Notes under the pieces: generated by a model | What the model saw: the letters and a program-made list of their open reading frames with translations, nothing else | The model's database searches: none | What the model was told of the DNA's origin: nothing | Program-made: the position numbers and the translations under genes | Shown: piece after piece, positions 50,712 to 61,000 of the stretch | Position numbering within the stretch: position 1 is the stretch's first letter | How the letters are laid out: each line of letters begins with the position of its first letter | Assembly (NCBI RefSeq): GCF_037126465.1 | Contig: NC_088205.1 | Coordinates: forward strand, 31,107,482-31,171,481 | DNA: 64,000 bases | From: Ornithodoros turicata | Lineage: Eukaryota; Arthropoda; Arachnida; Ixodida; Argasidae | Direction of reading: 5' to 3'

Positions 50712-51818
50712 TTTAGACGAGCTCTGTGTGGAGGTACGCTGTGGTCGTGGCTCTGGGCAGCGAGATGCGAGATGTCCAGTCTGACGGCAGTTGTAGCAGA
50801 CAGCATCCTCTAACTTCTGTCCTGGCTGATAGGCAGGTGCACCATGTTGGGAACCAATGGCTTGATATCTGGCTGCTTGTTCTTGCTGAGGCAGGGCTGA
50901 TATACGGACAGGTGGTTTTTGAGAGTTTTGCTTAGGTTTGTGGGCTGCTGGTGGCGGTGCTTGGGGCGAAGCTTCTTTGTCTGTTTCTCAAGCTAGTGCA
51001 TCTATGCTGTCACTTTTTCGAGGAGGTATGTGGCTGACGTTTCGATGTAGGTCACCAGTGGTCTTTAGAAGGCCAGCTAGCGACGCAGGTTGCTGCACTG
51101 TAATGGCAGCTTGAATCTGACGGTCGTTAATACCATGAACAACGTAGTCAATCTTTTGCTTCTCTGTAAGAGGCACTGGACTTTGGCTCAGAAGTCTTAA
51201 CTTGGCGAAAGTGTAATGCTGTAAGCTCTCGTCGTGGTTCTGGGCACGTGTGAGGATTCGTTCCTGCCACTCAATGACGGAGAAGCTTTCGCTGAACTGA
51301 GCGATGAGGGATGATTTCCAATCCGACCACGTTTTGCAGCTGGACCCAGTTATGGCATGCCAGTTAGCTGCCGTACCTTTTAGTTTACTGATGCCAATGG
51401 CGTGAAGTGTGGCATCGTCCCACTGAGCGAGCTGCTGTGTTCTTTCAAGGTCGTGGATCCATGCCGAAACGCTAGTGCCCTTGTAGCCAGAAAATACAGC
51501 GATGGAGGTCGATAAATCCGGCAACGTTGTCACCTGTAGTCCCCGTTGCTGGCTGGTTGCCACTGACAGAAGGGCAGTGCTTTGTTCTAAGAGGGCTTGC
51601 ACCTGCTGCAATCTCGTGCTTTCGCTGGACGATCCTGCTGTTGTGTCCGGGACACCGTTCTGAGATCCGGGCGGCAATTGCGTTGGTGGAGGATCGGTGT
51701 TGTTTGAGGCAGCTTCGCGGTCGGCCGTAATAGCGGCGGTGAGCCTTTGGATTACTTCTTCCTTACTCCCGGTGGTTTCCAAGCCGCGACATTCCAATTC
51801 GTCCCAAATGAATTCCAC
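50712..51818 (-). pseudogene. Gypsy gag with one in-frame stop
   Basis: The ORF from 51818 starts MEFIWDELECRGLETTGSKE, a short SAP-like helix pair, then a Gln/Ser-rich linker and the capsid region (SVSAWIHDLERTQQLAQWDD, FSESFSVIEWQERIL). A TGA at 50986-50988 interrupts it. In the same frame beyond lie a Pro/Lys/Gln-rich linker and the nucleocapsid knuckle CYNCRQTGHLASRC near 50790. The knuckle packages element RNA. Confidence 0.8.
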
Positions 51819-51997
51819 TCGTAGTTGTGAAAGTTCCTCTGGCGTGGCTTCGCTCTAATTTATGAAAGGCATGCTTGGGCTTTTTGGCGCGAAGGAGAAC
51901 AAAGGCGGCAATATGGCGGCGAACTGAAGAACCTTTGCTACTTTTGCTTACGAACTTGGGCTGTCGTGGCTGGAGACTGCGGCGGCACACAGCATTT

Positions 51998-52015
51998 TGA
52001 GTCGACTGCGCCACT
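51998..52015 (-). promoter_or_regulatory. Gypsy primer-binding-site candidate
   Basis: Read on the minus strand, the bases just after the 5' LTR are AGTGGCGCAGTCGACTCA. TGGCGCAGTCGAC two bases inside the LTR fits a tRNA-primed start, but I could not name the tRNA. Confidence 0.6.
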
Positions 52016-52213
52016 TGTGAGAGGGTTAGGGACGGGCCGAGGTAGGAACGTTAGGAATACGGCTTTATTTGAGTAACATACTGCAAAACACACGAGATGC
52101 ACACCCGATCGGCTCGGCGTGCGTCATCGAAAGAGAAGACTCGTCAGTGCGATACAAAAGCATGTGACACGAAAGTGACATAGAGGGCACGAGTTACCGG
52201 CAGTTATCTCACA
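52016..52213 (-). repeat. Gypsy 5' LTR (right on the map)
   Basis: On the minus strand it begins TGTGAGATAACTGCCGG and ends CCTCTCACA. It would carry the promoter of the element. ATAG follows it on the plus strand as the target duplication. Confidence 0.9.
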
Positions 52214-52375
52214 ATAGCACGCTCCTCGCCAACCGTCATCTCGAACGGCATTGTTCTCGCACTGCATATGGTACAAAAAAGGCGTACGCCTCCTGTTTTC
52301 GACAAATCACGGGCGAGAACGATGTCATTCGGGATGACGGTTGGCCGGGAGCGTGCTATGAGGTGAAGTTCATTT

Positions 52376-52771
52376 TCAGATGCGGTCACTGTCATCATCC
52401 GGAAACTATCGAACATATCCTGACAGAATGCCGCGCATACCATACTATGCGGGAAACTGACCTTCCCTACTCCAGGCCTGGCATACTGACGGACGTCATG
52501 TTCCCCGAAGTTTCTTATGCAGAACGAGTTACAAAAACTCGCAACCTCGTGCGTTTTCTTCAAGAAACGGGCCTCGCGGGAAGACCACTCTAGTGCACCT
52601 CTCATCTACAGTGCACCTCCGTCCCATCAGTATCGTTCATCCTGCCTATGCCTCACTTTGAAATCGTTAACTCTCTTCTCTCACTTTTTCTCTTATTTGG
52701 CTATAGTCGTGACGATGCCCACTTGAGTGCGGCCAACAACGGGCTGCTACTTCGACCCCCCCCCCCCTCTC
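52376..52771 (+). mobile_element. LINE family A insertion inside the MITE
   Basis: It encodes CGHCHHPETIEHILTECRA then TMRETDLPYSRPGILTDV and FLQETGLAGRPL with a stop at 52593. The 3' region holds GGCTATAGTCGTGACGATGC, CGGCCAACAACGG and the C-rich tail (ACCCCCCCCCCCCCTCTCCC). It is 5'-truncated within the knuckle and lies at the junction of the MITE arm with its tip. Confidence 0.8.
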
Positions 52772-52787
52772 CCCAGTTTTAAGAGTG

Positions 52788-53224
52788 CACTCACGGACAG
52801 GGAACCACGGTTGTGTTGTCCTTTCCGCTTGCCGCCTCTCACCAGGCCACCCGTGGCATCTGTTTTGAAATGTTGAGTGTACCATGGAATCACGACGCAA
52901 ATACATCTGTTGCGAGGTGATATCGTTTACTCGTATTTGTTCTCGGCGCTGTCGCCGGTAGTTCAATGAGTATATGAGCCGTCGCCGGACAAACTCACAG
53001 TCTAGGGAAATCTTGGTAATTTTTTCGTCCAATCTGGGGAAAAATGCGAATGTAGGTTGGCAACACTGGGCCGTCGTCAGTTGCACTTCGCCCCTGGAAT
53101 AGGTCGGACGTGTGTTGAACGTTCTCCCATAGCCTTCTAAGCGGCTGCGTTTGTTTGCTGAAGATACTACGTCGAATACTAACGCATTTAACGTAAAATT
53201 ACATTAATCGTCCTTCTTTTTTTT
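52788..53224. other. Non-coding stretch, no gene seen
   Basis: It ends in a T run at 53216-53229. I recognise no gene or repeat. Confidence 0.45.
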
Positions 53225-53979
53225 TTTTATGCGGCGCCATATTCCGCTTCTACTGTGGAGTAAGGCGGCGCATATATTTAGGCTCCAAGCAGTGGATTAG
53301 ATGACCGTAAAGTACATTCTGCTAGTGGTTGAACCGCTGCCAGTAGTGCGCGCAAAGCGGAAGCAGTTGTCATTGCTGATCACTGAAACAAACTTGCAAA
53401 TTTTGCTTCGCCGCTGTCGGTTGGCCTTTGGTGGCTCAGATGTTGGGAGCGTGGCTTTTTTCCAGTCAGTGAGAGCCGGGCTGCGTGCACATATCATCCG
53501 TGAGCAGTCATTGTACACGGGTGTGTCGAGTGCTCTTTGCGCTGGCTAACATCGACTCGACTATTTGATCAGGATCAAGATGAGTGGCACATCAAGGTGA
53601 GTAAGCACAGTAGGACTGCACTGCCGCTGTAGCGACTGTTCCGGTGCTTCAGGATTGTTTGCATGGTAGGACGTACAAAAAGCAATCTCCCCTTGGGAGC
53701 GCTGTTATCTGGTATGTAAGATAGAGTTGGTGTAAAGGGGATGACCTCCATAGGTAGTTCTCCTCCTTGATGACACAAGAGTCGTCAGGGTGTCAGCAAT
53801 CCACCTTCGGACGGAGTTCTCCACTATGTAGGCTAGAGCTGGAGTGCGTGTAAATGGGCTTGCCTCCATAGTCAGGTTCCTTACTTTGAAGATGACCCCC
53901 GGCAGAGTTCGCGGTGCACAGAATCAAGGCTATGGCTTCTATGAGGTACTTATGAGTCGTAGGAGCCATGTTACTGAAG
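53225..53979 (+). pseudogene. LINE B-like 3' end, 5'-truncated
   Basis: It encodes RHIPLLLWSKAAHIF, LLITETNLQILLRRCRLAFG and VRAGLRAHIIREQS, matching the end of LINE B1 ORF2, with stops at 53298 and elsewhere. The 3' region repeats GACCTCCATAGGTAGTTCTC then CTTGATGACAC near 53774. A second partial 3' end follows at about 53840-53900 (TTGCCTCCATAGTCAGGTTC). Confidence 0.7.
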
Positions 53980-54231
53980 GAATAAAGGAGAAGTAGTGAT
54001 TGGTGGAAAACGGGTAGAAGCACGTTATCTGAGAGCGAAGATGCGAAGGATAACTGTATCCCGATACCCCATCGATTATCCAAATACCGATTTCGAAAAA
54101 GGGTTAGGACTCGAAAGGGTTCGAAAACGGTCGAAAATGAATTGGAAATTAAAACTTAAAGGGGAAAATACAGTGGACAGCACGAAGCTTGCGAAACAGG
54201 AACAGGATTGGTCATCATGGAGCTTAAAGGG

Positions 54232-54340
54232 GGTCATCCTGCCTATGCATCATTTTGAAGTCCTCAACTCCCCTCTCCCACTTTCCTTTTTTTTTTTTTT
54301 TTTAGTGCGGCCCACTTGAGTGCGGCCAACAACGGCGTTG
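54232..54340 (+). mobile_element. LINE family A 3' end inside LINE D
   Basis: It starts GGTCATCCTGCCTATGCATC and includes a T run of 18 at 54285-54302 and GAGTGCGGCCAACAACGGC. The TATAGTCGTGAC word is missing and GTGCGGCCCACTTGAGTGCG is partly duplicated. It is the shortest family-A piece. Confidence 0.65.
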
Positions 54341-56680
54341 CTGACCCAAAGAGTACACCGTGGGTGCCAGAGGAGAACTTTCCACGTTTGGAAAGTACAG
54401 AGCAGCGGGAAGTGCAGGAAGTTGTGGAGTGATCAAACAAGTCGAGCAACACAATCGTAGAGAATTATGGTGAAATTAAAATGAGGTAAGTAGTCAGTGG
54501 AACAATGGGGAGAAATAGGGACATCTGAAAAGCAGCAAGAGGCAGAAGAGAAGGGTTAAGACGACGAAATGAAGGTCAGCAAGGAGGTGCAGGGAAGCGC
54601 ATCTGATGAAGGTAAGAGTGAAGGAGTATAGAAGAAAGGTGATGGTCAAAAGCTGGCAATGGCAATGTTGAAAAGGAAGCAAGCAATGATGATGCTTGCT
54701 CTGCAACAAGCACAACCTTAAGCGCTTCTTCAGTGTCACAAGTTACATATTCTGGCAGTGGAGAAAGCTTCCATACCATGGTATCAGAGGAAAGTGAGGG
54801 ACAAGAAAGCGAGGAAGTTGATAAGAAGGACCGCGGCATGGCTTTGAAAGGAAGAAGGGCACCTAAGAAGAAAAAAAAAAAGGTGCAGGAAAAGCGAAGA
54901 TTGATATTTAAGACGAAGTCGTTAAATACAATGCCGTATCAGGCAGTCGCGTCTCCTCCACCGTTATAACTGCATATTACATACTATGACATTTAAATTC
55001 TTAAGATTTAATGCAAATAAAAGCAAACGAAAACAAAATGAAATAATTGTACTAAAGATGTTTTCGGAAGTTAGCTGCATGCTAATTCAATAGACACATT
55101 GGCACACACAACAAGGAGCAATGGAATTCGATATAACACAAAGTCGTGTTGGAGTTATGGAACGCACAACTCAAAAGGGGTTCAAATTATTCTCCTACCA
55201 CCAAGGAGCATAAGAGTCATTAAATTCGTAAAAGACATTGATGGGAGAGTAATTACAGTGGACATAACTGATGGAGGAGGAGTACTTAGAATAATTGACG
55301 TGTATGGCCCAAACAGAGCAAAAGAATCGGAGTAGTTCTATATAAAGAGGAACTTCCGTACTATTTTATTTTGGCTCACAATTTTATACTTTGCGGTGAC
55401 TTTACCTGCGTAACTGATGCTAGTGATACATGACCAGGAAAACATACCAACAGTAGTGGGGCTAGACACTTGGAGTGGGCAAAAGAAATTGAAATTACAA
55501 GTCGTGTGGTCAATGGCAGGTGGGAAGGAAGGGGGTTTCACCCGTCTCAATAAAAAGAGAACTAGAATTGACAGAATATACGTATCAAGTCGAATGACAC
55601 AGAAAGTAAGAGACATTAAAACTATGGAAACGCTTCATATTACTGACCACAAGGGAGTCCTACTGGAAGTCAGACAAATGGGGTGTCCAGGCTCCGAACG
55701 CCCACGGCGAACGAATCTGAAATTGGTCGACTATCCAAAAGTTCATCAATAAGTCATGAATTCAGAGACAGGTCAAGGACTGTGACAATACTTTTCATTG
55801 GTGGCAGAAACTTAAAAGAGATGTAAAGAACTGCGGGAAGAAATATGCACATGAGAAGCGTGCAACGACGCACAAGCTACAGGAGCACATGTGGCGGTTG
55901 CAACAGTTCGACGTGGGAGCACTCTCCGGTGTGAGCTACGCCTTTACGAAAAATCACCTCACACTACTCGTGAGGAAAGGTGGGAGGAGTTGAGGTATAT
56001 GGCGGCGAGGGACAATCTAGAGAAGTAAGCCTGGTGCTCACGGTGGTTCCTCTCTAAACATCTGGCTTCATTGCAACAGCCCATGGAGGCCCTGATAGAC
56101 AAGAGCAGACGAGTCATCAAACAAGGTGAAATAGCTACTGTGTCACGGGAGTTCTATGCGAACGTGTTTGAGAATGGACTCACGGAAGGTGATTCCTTTT
56201 CTGGAGACAAGCGCCCAGGAAAAGCCTAGAACTTCGCTGCAAAGAGGTAGAGCAGGCAGTTAGTAGACTGAAGAGCAGGAAACCGCCTGGACCTGACGGG
56301 TTTCCGGCAGAATTTTACAATCGGTATTGAAACGTCTTAAGCCCCTCTCTGGTGAAGGTTAATGAGACACTTCAGCAAAGTTCGTTTCAAGAAAGCTTCC
56401 TAGAAGGAACTGTCACCCTGCTGTGCAAGGATAAGCAGCGTAAGGAGGAGTTGGGCGCCTGGAGACCTATAACATTGCTATATTTAGATTACAAAATATT
56501 AGCCAGGATTGTAGTTGGCCGAATACAAGGAAATATGGAGGAGTGGGTGTCACCATCACAGGGTGATGCTGCAGTAAAAGGTCGAAGGATGGAGCGTGGA
56601 AAATGTGGGAACTGAGCGACGTTATAGAAGGGAAACATCAGAAGAGTTCGGGTGGAAAATCCAGCAGTAGGGGCTATGTA

Positions 56681-57890
56681 CGGGTAGTTCCATAAGTTTC
56701 CGGCCCGAGGTAGAAAATGCGCGCGAATTTGAAAATGCGATTAAGGACGCGTGGCGCCATCTGTTGGAGGGCCTGAGCACCACCCTCAACCCTCTCCATG
56801 CTTTTGTCGGTTAAAAATTATGTTAAAAAAAATGTCGGAAATTAAAGCGGGACTGGACAACGTGTACAGGGAAGCCTCTCCGTCGTACACAACGGTAAAA
56901 GACTGGGCTAAGCAGTTTCGACTGGGGCGAGAGTCCATTGAAGATGATCCACGCGATGGTCGTCCAGTGGAAGTGGTGACACAAGAAAATTTGTCTCTTG
57001 TCAAGGAGGAAGTGCTGAGCGACAGGCGTCTGAAGGTGAAGGAAATCTGAGAAAGGCTGGGGCTTTCCAAAACAACCGTTTTTCGCATCATCGGCGAGGG
57101 CCTTCACATGAAAAAGGTCAGTGCGAGATGGATGCCACGACTTCTCTCGTCAGTTCAAAAGCAACAGCGCGTCGTCTGTGCCAAAGAGTTTTTGGAGATC
57201 TGTCAAGAGAACGAAGAAGAAATATTGAAGTCAATTGTCACAGGGGATGAGACTATGGTGCTCTACTATGATCCCCTTTCGAAAAAGGAGTCGATGGATT
57301 GGCGCAAACCAGGAGAAGCACCTCCAAGAAAAGCCAAGGTCACACAATCCACAAAGAAGATCATGGCAACAATATTTTGGGATTGTCACGGGATCCTCCT
57401 CATCGACTTCAAAGAGAGGAACACCACAGTGAATGCGACTTATTATGCTTCACTCCTGCATCGACTGCGAGACGCCATCAAGGAAAAGAGGCGCGGCAGG
57501 TTGAGTCGAGGTGTCCGGTTGCTCCAGGACAATGCCCCTGTCCACACGGCTTCTGTTGCCAAGGCTGCACTGAAGGAGTGCGGCTTCGAAGAAATCCACC
57601 ACCCACCCTACAGTCCAGACTTGGCACCGACTGACTACTTCCTGTTCTCAAATTTGAAGAGGGATCTCAGAGGACGGAGATTTCAAAACGATAGTGAGGT
57701 GCAAGAGGCAGTTTTCCAGCATTTTGCGGAGAAAACTTCGGACTATTTTTTCAAGGGTATAAAAATGCTGGGTGAAAGGTGTCAAAAGTGCACCGAAGTT
57801 AAGGGTGACTATGTCGAAAAGTGATACACTTGTTTCGTCTCTATGACTATTAAAAGTTGGTCGGGCCGGAAACTTATGGAACCACCCTCG
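56681..57890 (+). mobile_element. Mariner transposon inserted in LINE D
   Basis: The ends CGGGTAGTTCCATAAGTTTC and (read inward) CGAGGGTGGTTCCATAAGTT are inverted repeats about 30 bases long. TA lies on both outer sides (56679-56680 and 57891-57892). The surrounding LINE reads ATGTA before and TATCATATGCCAG after, matching ATGTACGAAAACGCCAG in copy 2. At 1.2 kb it is close to full length, with one transposase frame broken once. Confidence 0.9.
56751..57824 (+). pseudogene. Mariner transposase (DD34D) with one in-frame stop
   Basis: The N-terminal part has helix-turn-helix segments (EASPSYTTVKDWAKQFRLGR, GRPVEVVTQEN, DRRLKVKEI). A TGA at 57048-57050 then interrupts the frame, which otherwise continues (ERLGLSKTTVFRII). 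The catalytic part holds VTGDETMVLYYDP (first Asp), RLLQDNAPVHTAS (second) and PPYSPDLAPTDYFLF (third), with 34 residues between the last two. The linker LHMKKVSARWMPRLL is typical. All catalytic residues are present. The first dozen or so residues usual in mariner seem absent or altered. The enzyme cuts and pastes the element at TA. Confidence 0.88.
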
Positions 57891-59053
57891 TATCATATGC
57901 CAGAAGCAGGCTACTAAACAACGGGCAGTTAAGCAAGAGCTTTCAGGTCAAAAGAGGACTGAGGTAAGGTCGCCGCTTTTCTCCCCTGGTGTATGTGTTA
58001 GCCCTTCATATATTATTACGAGAGCTGAACCAATGTGAAGCAGTGAAAGAGATAGGATTACCTACATCCCTACCTACCTGGGGCTGTATAAAGCAAAACC
58101 ATAGTGGCTTACGCAGATGATCTTACTATGGTTGTTCAAGGCGAAAGGGAAGTTGAGAAAGCACTGGAAGTAATGGAAGGATATGGTACATGATTGGAGC
58201 GAAAATAAATAGCGACACATCAAAATTAGTATACTTCGGAGGAGAGAAACCGAGGAAAGATCTAGGTCTGAGTATTCTGGAAGAGACGAGAATTGTTGGA
58301 GTCAAGTTTTAATGAGGACGGGGTGTCAAATAACAATTGGGTGCGGTTAGAAAAACACTTGGGAAATATAAGGGTAGAGGGTGTTGAACCTGGAACATCA
58401 CTGATGGCCCGAACGCTGATTACCAAAGCAGTTACGACTCCGAAATGCGCATACCTCTTTTCTGTCACACTTCTTTTGAAATATGCTGCCGACTTGGGAA
58501 ACTCTACTTTCAGTTTATCTGGGATGGGAAAACGCAATGGATAGCACAAGAGAAAATGAAACTACCTATCGAAATTGGAGTTCTACAGATTTCTGATCTG
58601 AAACATCTGTCAGAAGCATATATGGAATATATAGGATGTTGGATGGAAAGGATATCGGACATCAGGTAGCAAAATTTTGACTAGGTACATTTTAGCCAAG
58701 ACAAGATAGATCACAGGTGTCCCATTTAAGAACGTCAGCCAGCAATTTATGAAGCAGTGAAGCACATATAGTGCTCCAATTGAAAAAGCTAGACAATAAT
58801 AAACACTACAGCGCAAGGACAGTCGCAGAATTATACAGAGATCTGAGGAGAAGAGAAACAGAACAACATCAATCTAAGATAACAGCGGAAATTTGGAGAA
58901 GAATACATAGTTTCTCTTCAGATAAACTGGAACAAATTTTATCAGTGGCGGAAAAACAGTAGAAGGAACTGCGTGCTTCGGTCAAATAGAAACGGTGGGG
59001 CATACCATTTTCGCGTGTAAGTTACCGGCATACCGGTCCTGTCTTAATAATTA

Positions 59054-59270
59054 CTGTAAATGTATTTTATTCGCGATGTATTAATTTTCGTGAATCGCGC
59101 ATTCAGTCATTCGCGAAGTTATTCGCGAGTACTTAATTTCGCGGTTCCAGGGCTGTTTCCTTTCGCGGGATAAATGTCAAGCTGTGTTCGCGAGTACAAT
59201 TCTTCGCGACGTGTTAGCATACGCGAAATTCGCGAAAATTAATACATCGCGAATAAAAATAAGTTTACAG
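59054..59270. mobile_element. MITE rich in TTCGCG, with about 45-bp inverted repeats and TA target
   Basis: The left end CTGTAAATGTATTTTATTCG faces the right end in reverse complement (CGAATAAAAATAAGTTTACAG), continuing through GCGATGTATTAATTTTCG. TA lies on both sides. The 217-base interior holds about nine TTCGCG/CGCGAA words. It interrupts LINE D copy 3 at a place where copy 2 reads TAAGAAATATTTTGG. No ORF. Confidence 0.8.
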
Positions 59271-59705
59271 TATTTCGGATTAAGCAGCTTAACGAAAGTA
59301 AGGAAAGTAGGGGAAGTAATCAAAAGACAACAGATTTTACATGTTAGTAGCGGTCGGAATCACATATCAAGTTTGGGTTAACAGATGTAGGTTTTTTAAA
59401 CTGCCAGATTAGTTGATTAGTTAAATTAATTTAGAATATATATGCTAGATCCAACCCAGGAAGGGAATCTATTGGAAATTTGGGGTGAGTTATACATAAA
59501 GTACAAGAGTGTTGGCGCTGTTCTGACAGTGTTACACTCAAGTCCAAAAGCGATGGGGCAGAGTTCTAGGACTGGCCTCACTTGTTGACTTTGTTAGGAA
59601 AATTAAGCGATTTGGTAAACTAAGAATATAAAAACAGCAGGCTAAAACGTTAAGGAAGATGGGATCACTATTATAGAGACTCATCTAATCAGTCAGCAAT
59701 ACAAC

Positions 59706-59880
59706 TGTGCTGTAATAGCGTTTATACTGATAACGATGTGGCTTGTTGAGAATGTGCGCATGCTTGGGAGTCATTGCTACAAAAGGGCACGCGCAGAATA
59801 AACCTGGCTTTTTTTAGGCATCGGACACCGGAGCGTGGACTTCTTCTTTGGGGCTCGTGGGGCTCATTTAGAACACTACA
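59706..59880 (+). repeat. Left LTR of the mag-like Gypsy
   Basis: It probably begins TGTGCTGTAATAGCG (an alternative start is TGTAATAG five bases later) and ends GAACACTACA. AGAATAAACC at about 59793 is a likely polyadenylation signal. Without the other LTR the left limit is uncertain. Confidence 0.65.
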
Positions 59881-59896
59881 TGGTGTCAGAATTGTA
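59881..59896 (+). promoter_or_regulatory. Primer-binding-site candidate of the mag-like Gypsy
   Basis: TGGTGTCAGAATTGTA lies directly after the LTR. TGG at the start fits a tRNA CCA end. The tRNA is not identified. Confidence 0.65.
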
Positions 59897-59925
59897 CCAC
59901 GCCTAGGATACGGAATCTTCGACGG

Positions 59926-61000
59926 ATGGCTCACGGGAATAGCAACGGTTCGACAGCGCCTGGTGTGCTGACTGGATTCTCGCTACAGCAACCGTCGCCG
60001 TTCAGCTGCGACGATGCTTCGCTGTGGCCCGGGTGGATCGAACACTTCGAGGACTACAGGTACGCGTCAGGCCTCAACAAACTCAGCGGCGAAGCCCAGG
60101 TCCGCACGCTCTTATACAGGATGTTCAAAATTAAGCTTTCACGAGCGCTAAGCAAACCCAGCGATGACAGGAACCCGGATGAGAACTTTAAGCTACTTGT
60201 GTAAGAAACAGGTGCTGCTAATTATGTAGCACCTGTTTCTTACTCAAGGAACAGAAAAATAGCAGCCAGTTTTCTTTTGTTCGTCTATTTATAAAGTGCT
60301 AGTGAAAGCTTAATTTTGAACACCCTGTATACTATGGGTAGAGAAGCAAAGAAGATTTTCAACACCTTCGAACTAGATGAAGACAGCAACAAGGACTACG
60401 GCAGTGTGTAGAGGAAGTTCGAGGAACACTTCCTCGAGGCGGAGAACCTCGTTTATGAAAGCGCATGCTTCCATTCAAGGACTCAGGAAGAAGACGAATC
60501 GGTGGATCAGTTCGCCACCGCACTGCGAACCTTGGCGCAGAAGTGCGACTTCGGAATTCTGAAGAACAAGATGATTCGCAACCTTTTCTTCCTTGGCCTC
60601 CAAGACAAAGGTCTGTCCGAGAGTTTACAACTGAACGCTAAAGTGACTTTGGCTGCAGCACTGAAGCTTGCGCGTCAGAGACGGTGCATCGCCAACAGCA
60701 GGAACTTCGCCGGTGTGGTACTGCGCTGTCGGGTGAAAGGAACACTACGGATGTCGATGCTGTTGCCAGGACGAGAGAGAAGAGGCCTTCTGGCAAGCCT
60801 GCGCCTGCCAAGCACGCCAAGGACCGTCAGCACAACCAACGGAATTGTGCATACTGCGGTGGTCCGCCACACAAGAGGTCTGTCTCTCCGGCAACGAACT
60901 CCAAATGTTTTGTCTGCAACAAAAACGGACACTTCGCTCGCGTTAGTCAAGTGGCGTCGAACAGAAGCAAATGGGTGAATGCCCTAGCACGGGGGAGTGA
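59926..61000 (+). pseudogene. Gag of the mag-like Gypsy, split by a MITE
   Basis: The start (MAHGNSNGSTAPGVLTGFSL) and the capsid region (WPGWIEHFEDYRYASGLNKL, QVRTLLY) are cut at 60115 by a MITE. After it the frame resumes (MGREAKKIFNTFELDEDS, a TAG at about 60408, RKFEEHFLEAENLVYES, VDQFATALRTLAQKCDFGIL). Knuckles follow near 60850-60950 in a shifted frame: CAYCGGPPHKRS and CFVCNKNGHFARV. The last Cys of the second knuckle appears lost. Confidence 0.8.
60117..60327. mobile_element. Mariner-type MITE inside gag, with an internal perfect hairpin
   Basis: The ends CAGGATGTTCAAAATTAAGC and its continuation TTTCAC are mirrored at 60302-60327 with one mismatch, and TA lies on each side. At 60203-60243 GTAAGAAACAGGTGCT is followed after 11 bases by its exact complement. 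No ORF. The gag frame is continuous on both sides, so the insertion came after the Gypsy. Confidence 0.85.

Larger units (their letters stand above)
46970..52213 (-). mobile_element. Gypsy-class LTR retrotransposon, minus strand, degraded
   Basis: LTRs of 199 and 198 bases bound gag, protease, reverse transcriptase, RNase H and integrase in the Gypsy order. ATAG is duplicated on both sides (46966-46969 and 52214-52217). A primer-binding-site candidate and a polypurine tract lie at the expected places. gag, pro and RT share one frame interrupted by TGA at 50986-50988 and TAG at 50145-50147. RNase H and integrase are frameshifted. LTRs are almost identical, so the insertion is fairly young despite the broken genes. 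Confidence 0.9.
46944..52787. mobile_element. GGCGTACGCC-family MITE split by a Gypsy element and a LINE
   Basis: The left end CACTCTTAAAAACTTCACCT lies at 46944-46969. The arm continues at 52214 (ATAGCACGCTCCTCGCCAAC) with GGCGTACGCC at about 52281, and the right tip TTTTAAGAGTGCACT lies at 52773-52787. Two insertions separate the parts: the minus-strand Gypsy with ATAG target copies, and a family-A LINE in the right arm. Confidence 0.8.
53980..59705 (+). pseudogene. LINE D copy 3: long but heavily decayed, with three nested insertions
   Basis: Scraps cover nearly a whole element: a lysine-rich ORF1-like part (53996-54970), an endonuclease (IRVIKFVKDIDGRVITVDIT, GDFTCVTD, RIDRIYVSSRM, HITDHKGVLLEV at 55200-55670), RT start (GFPAEFYN-like at 56300, AWRPITLLYLDYKILARIVV at 56458-56520), RT core after the mariner (TYADDLTMVV-like at 58110), FQFIWDGKTQWIAQEKMKLP at 58500 and the 3' end TCAGTCAGCAATACAAC. 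Stops and frameshifts are many. A family-A piece, a mariner and a TTCGCG-rich MITE lie inside. It keeps the AAAAT bases at 56497 that copies 1 and 2 lost. Confidence 0.75.
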
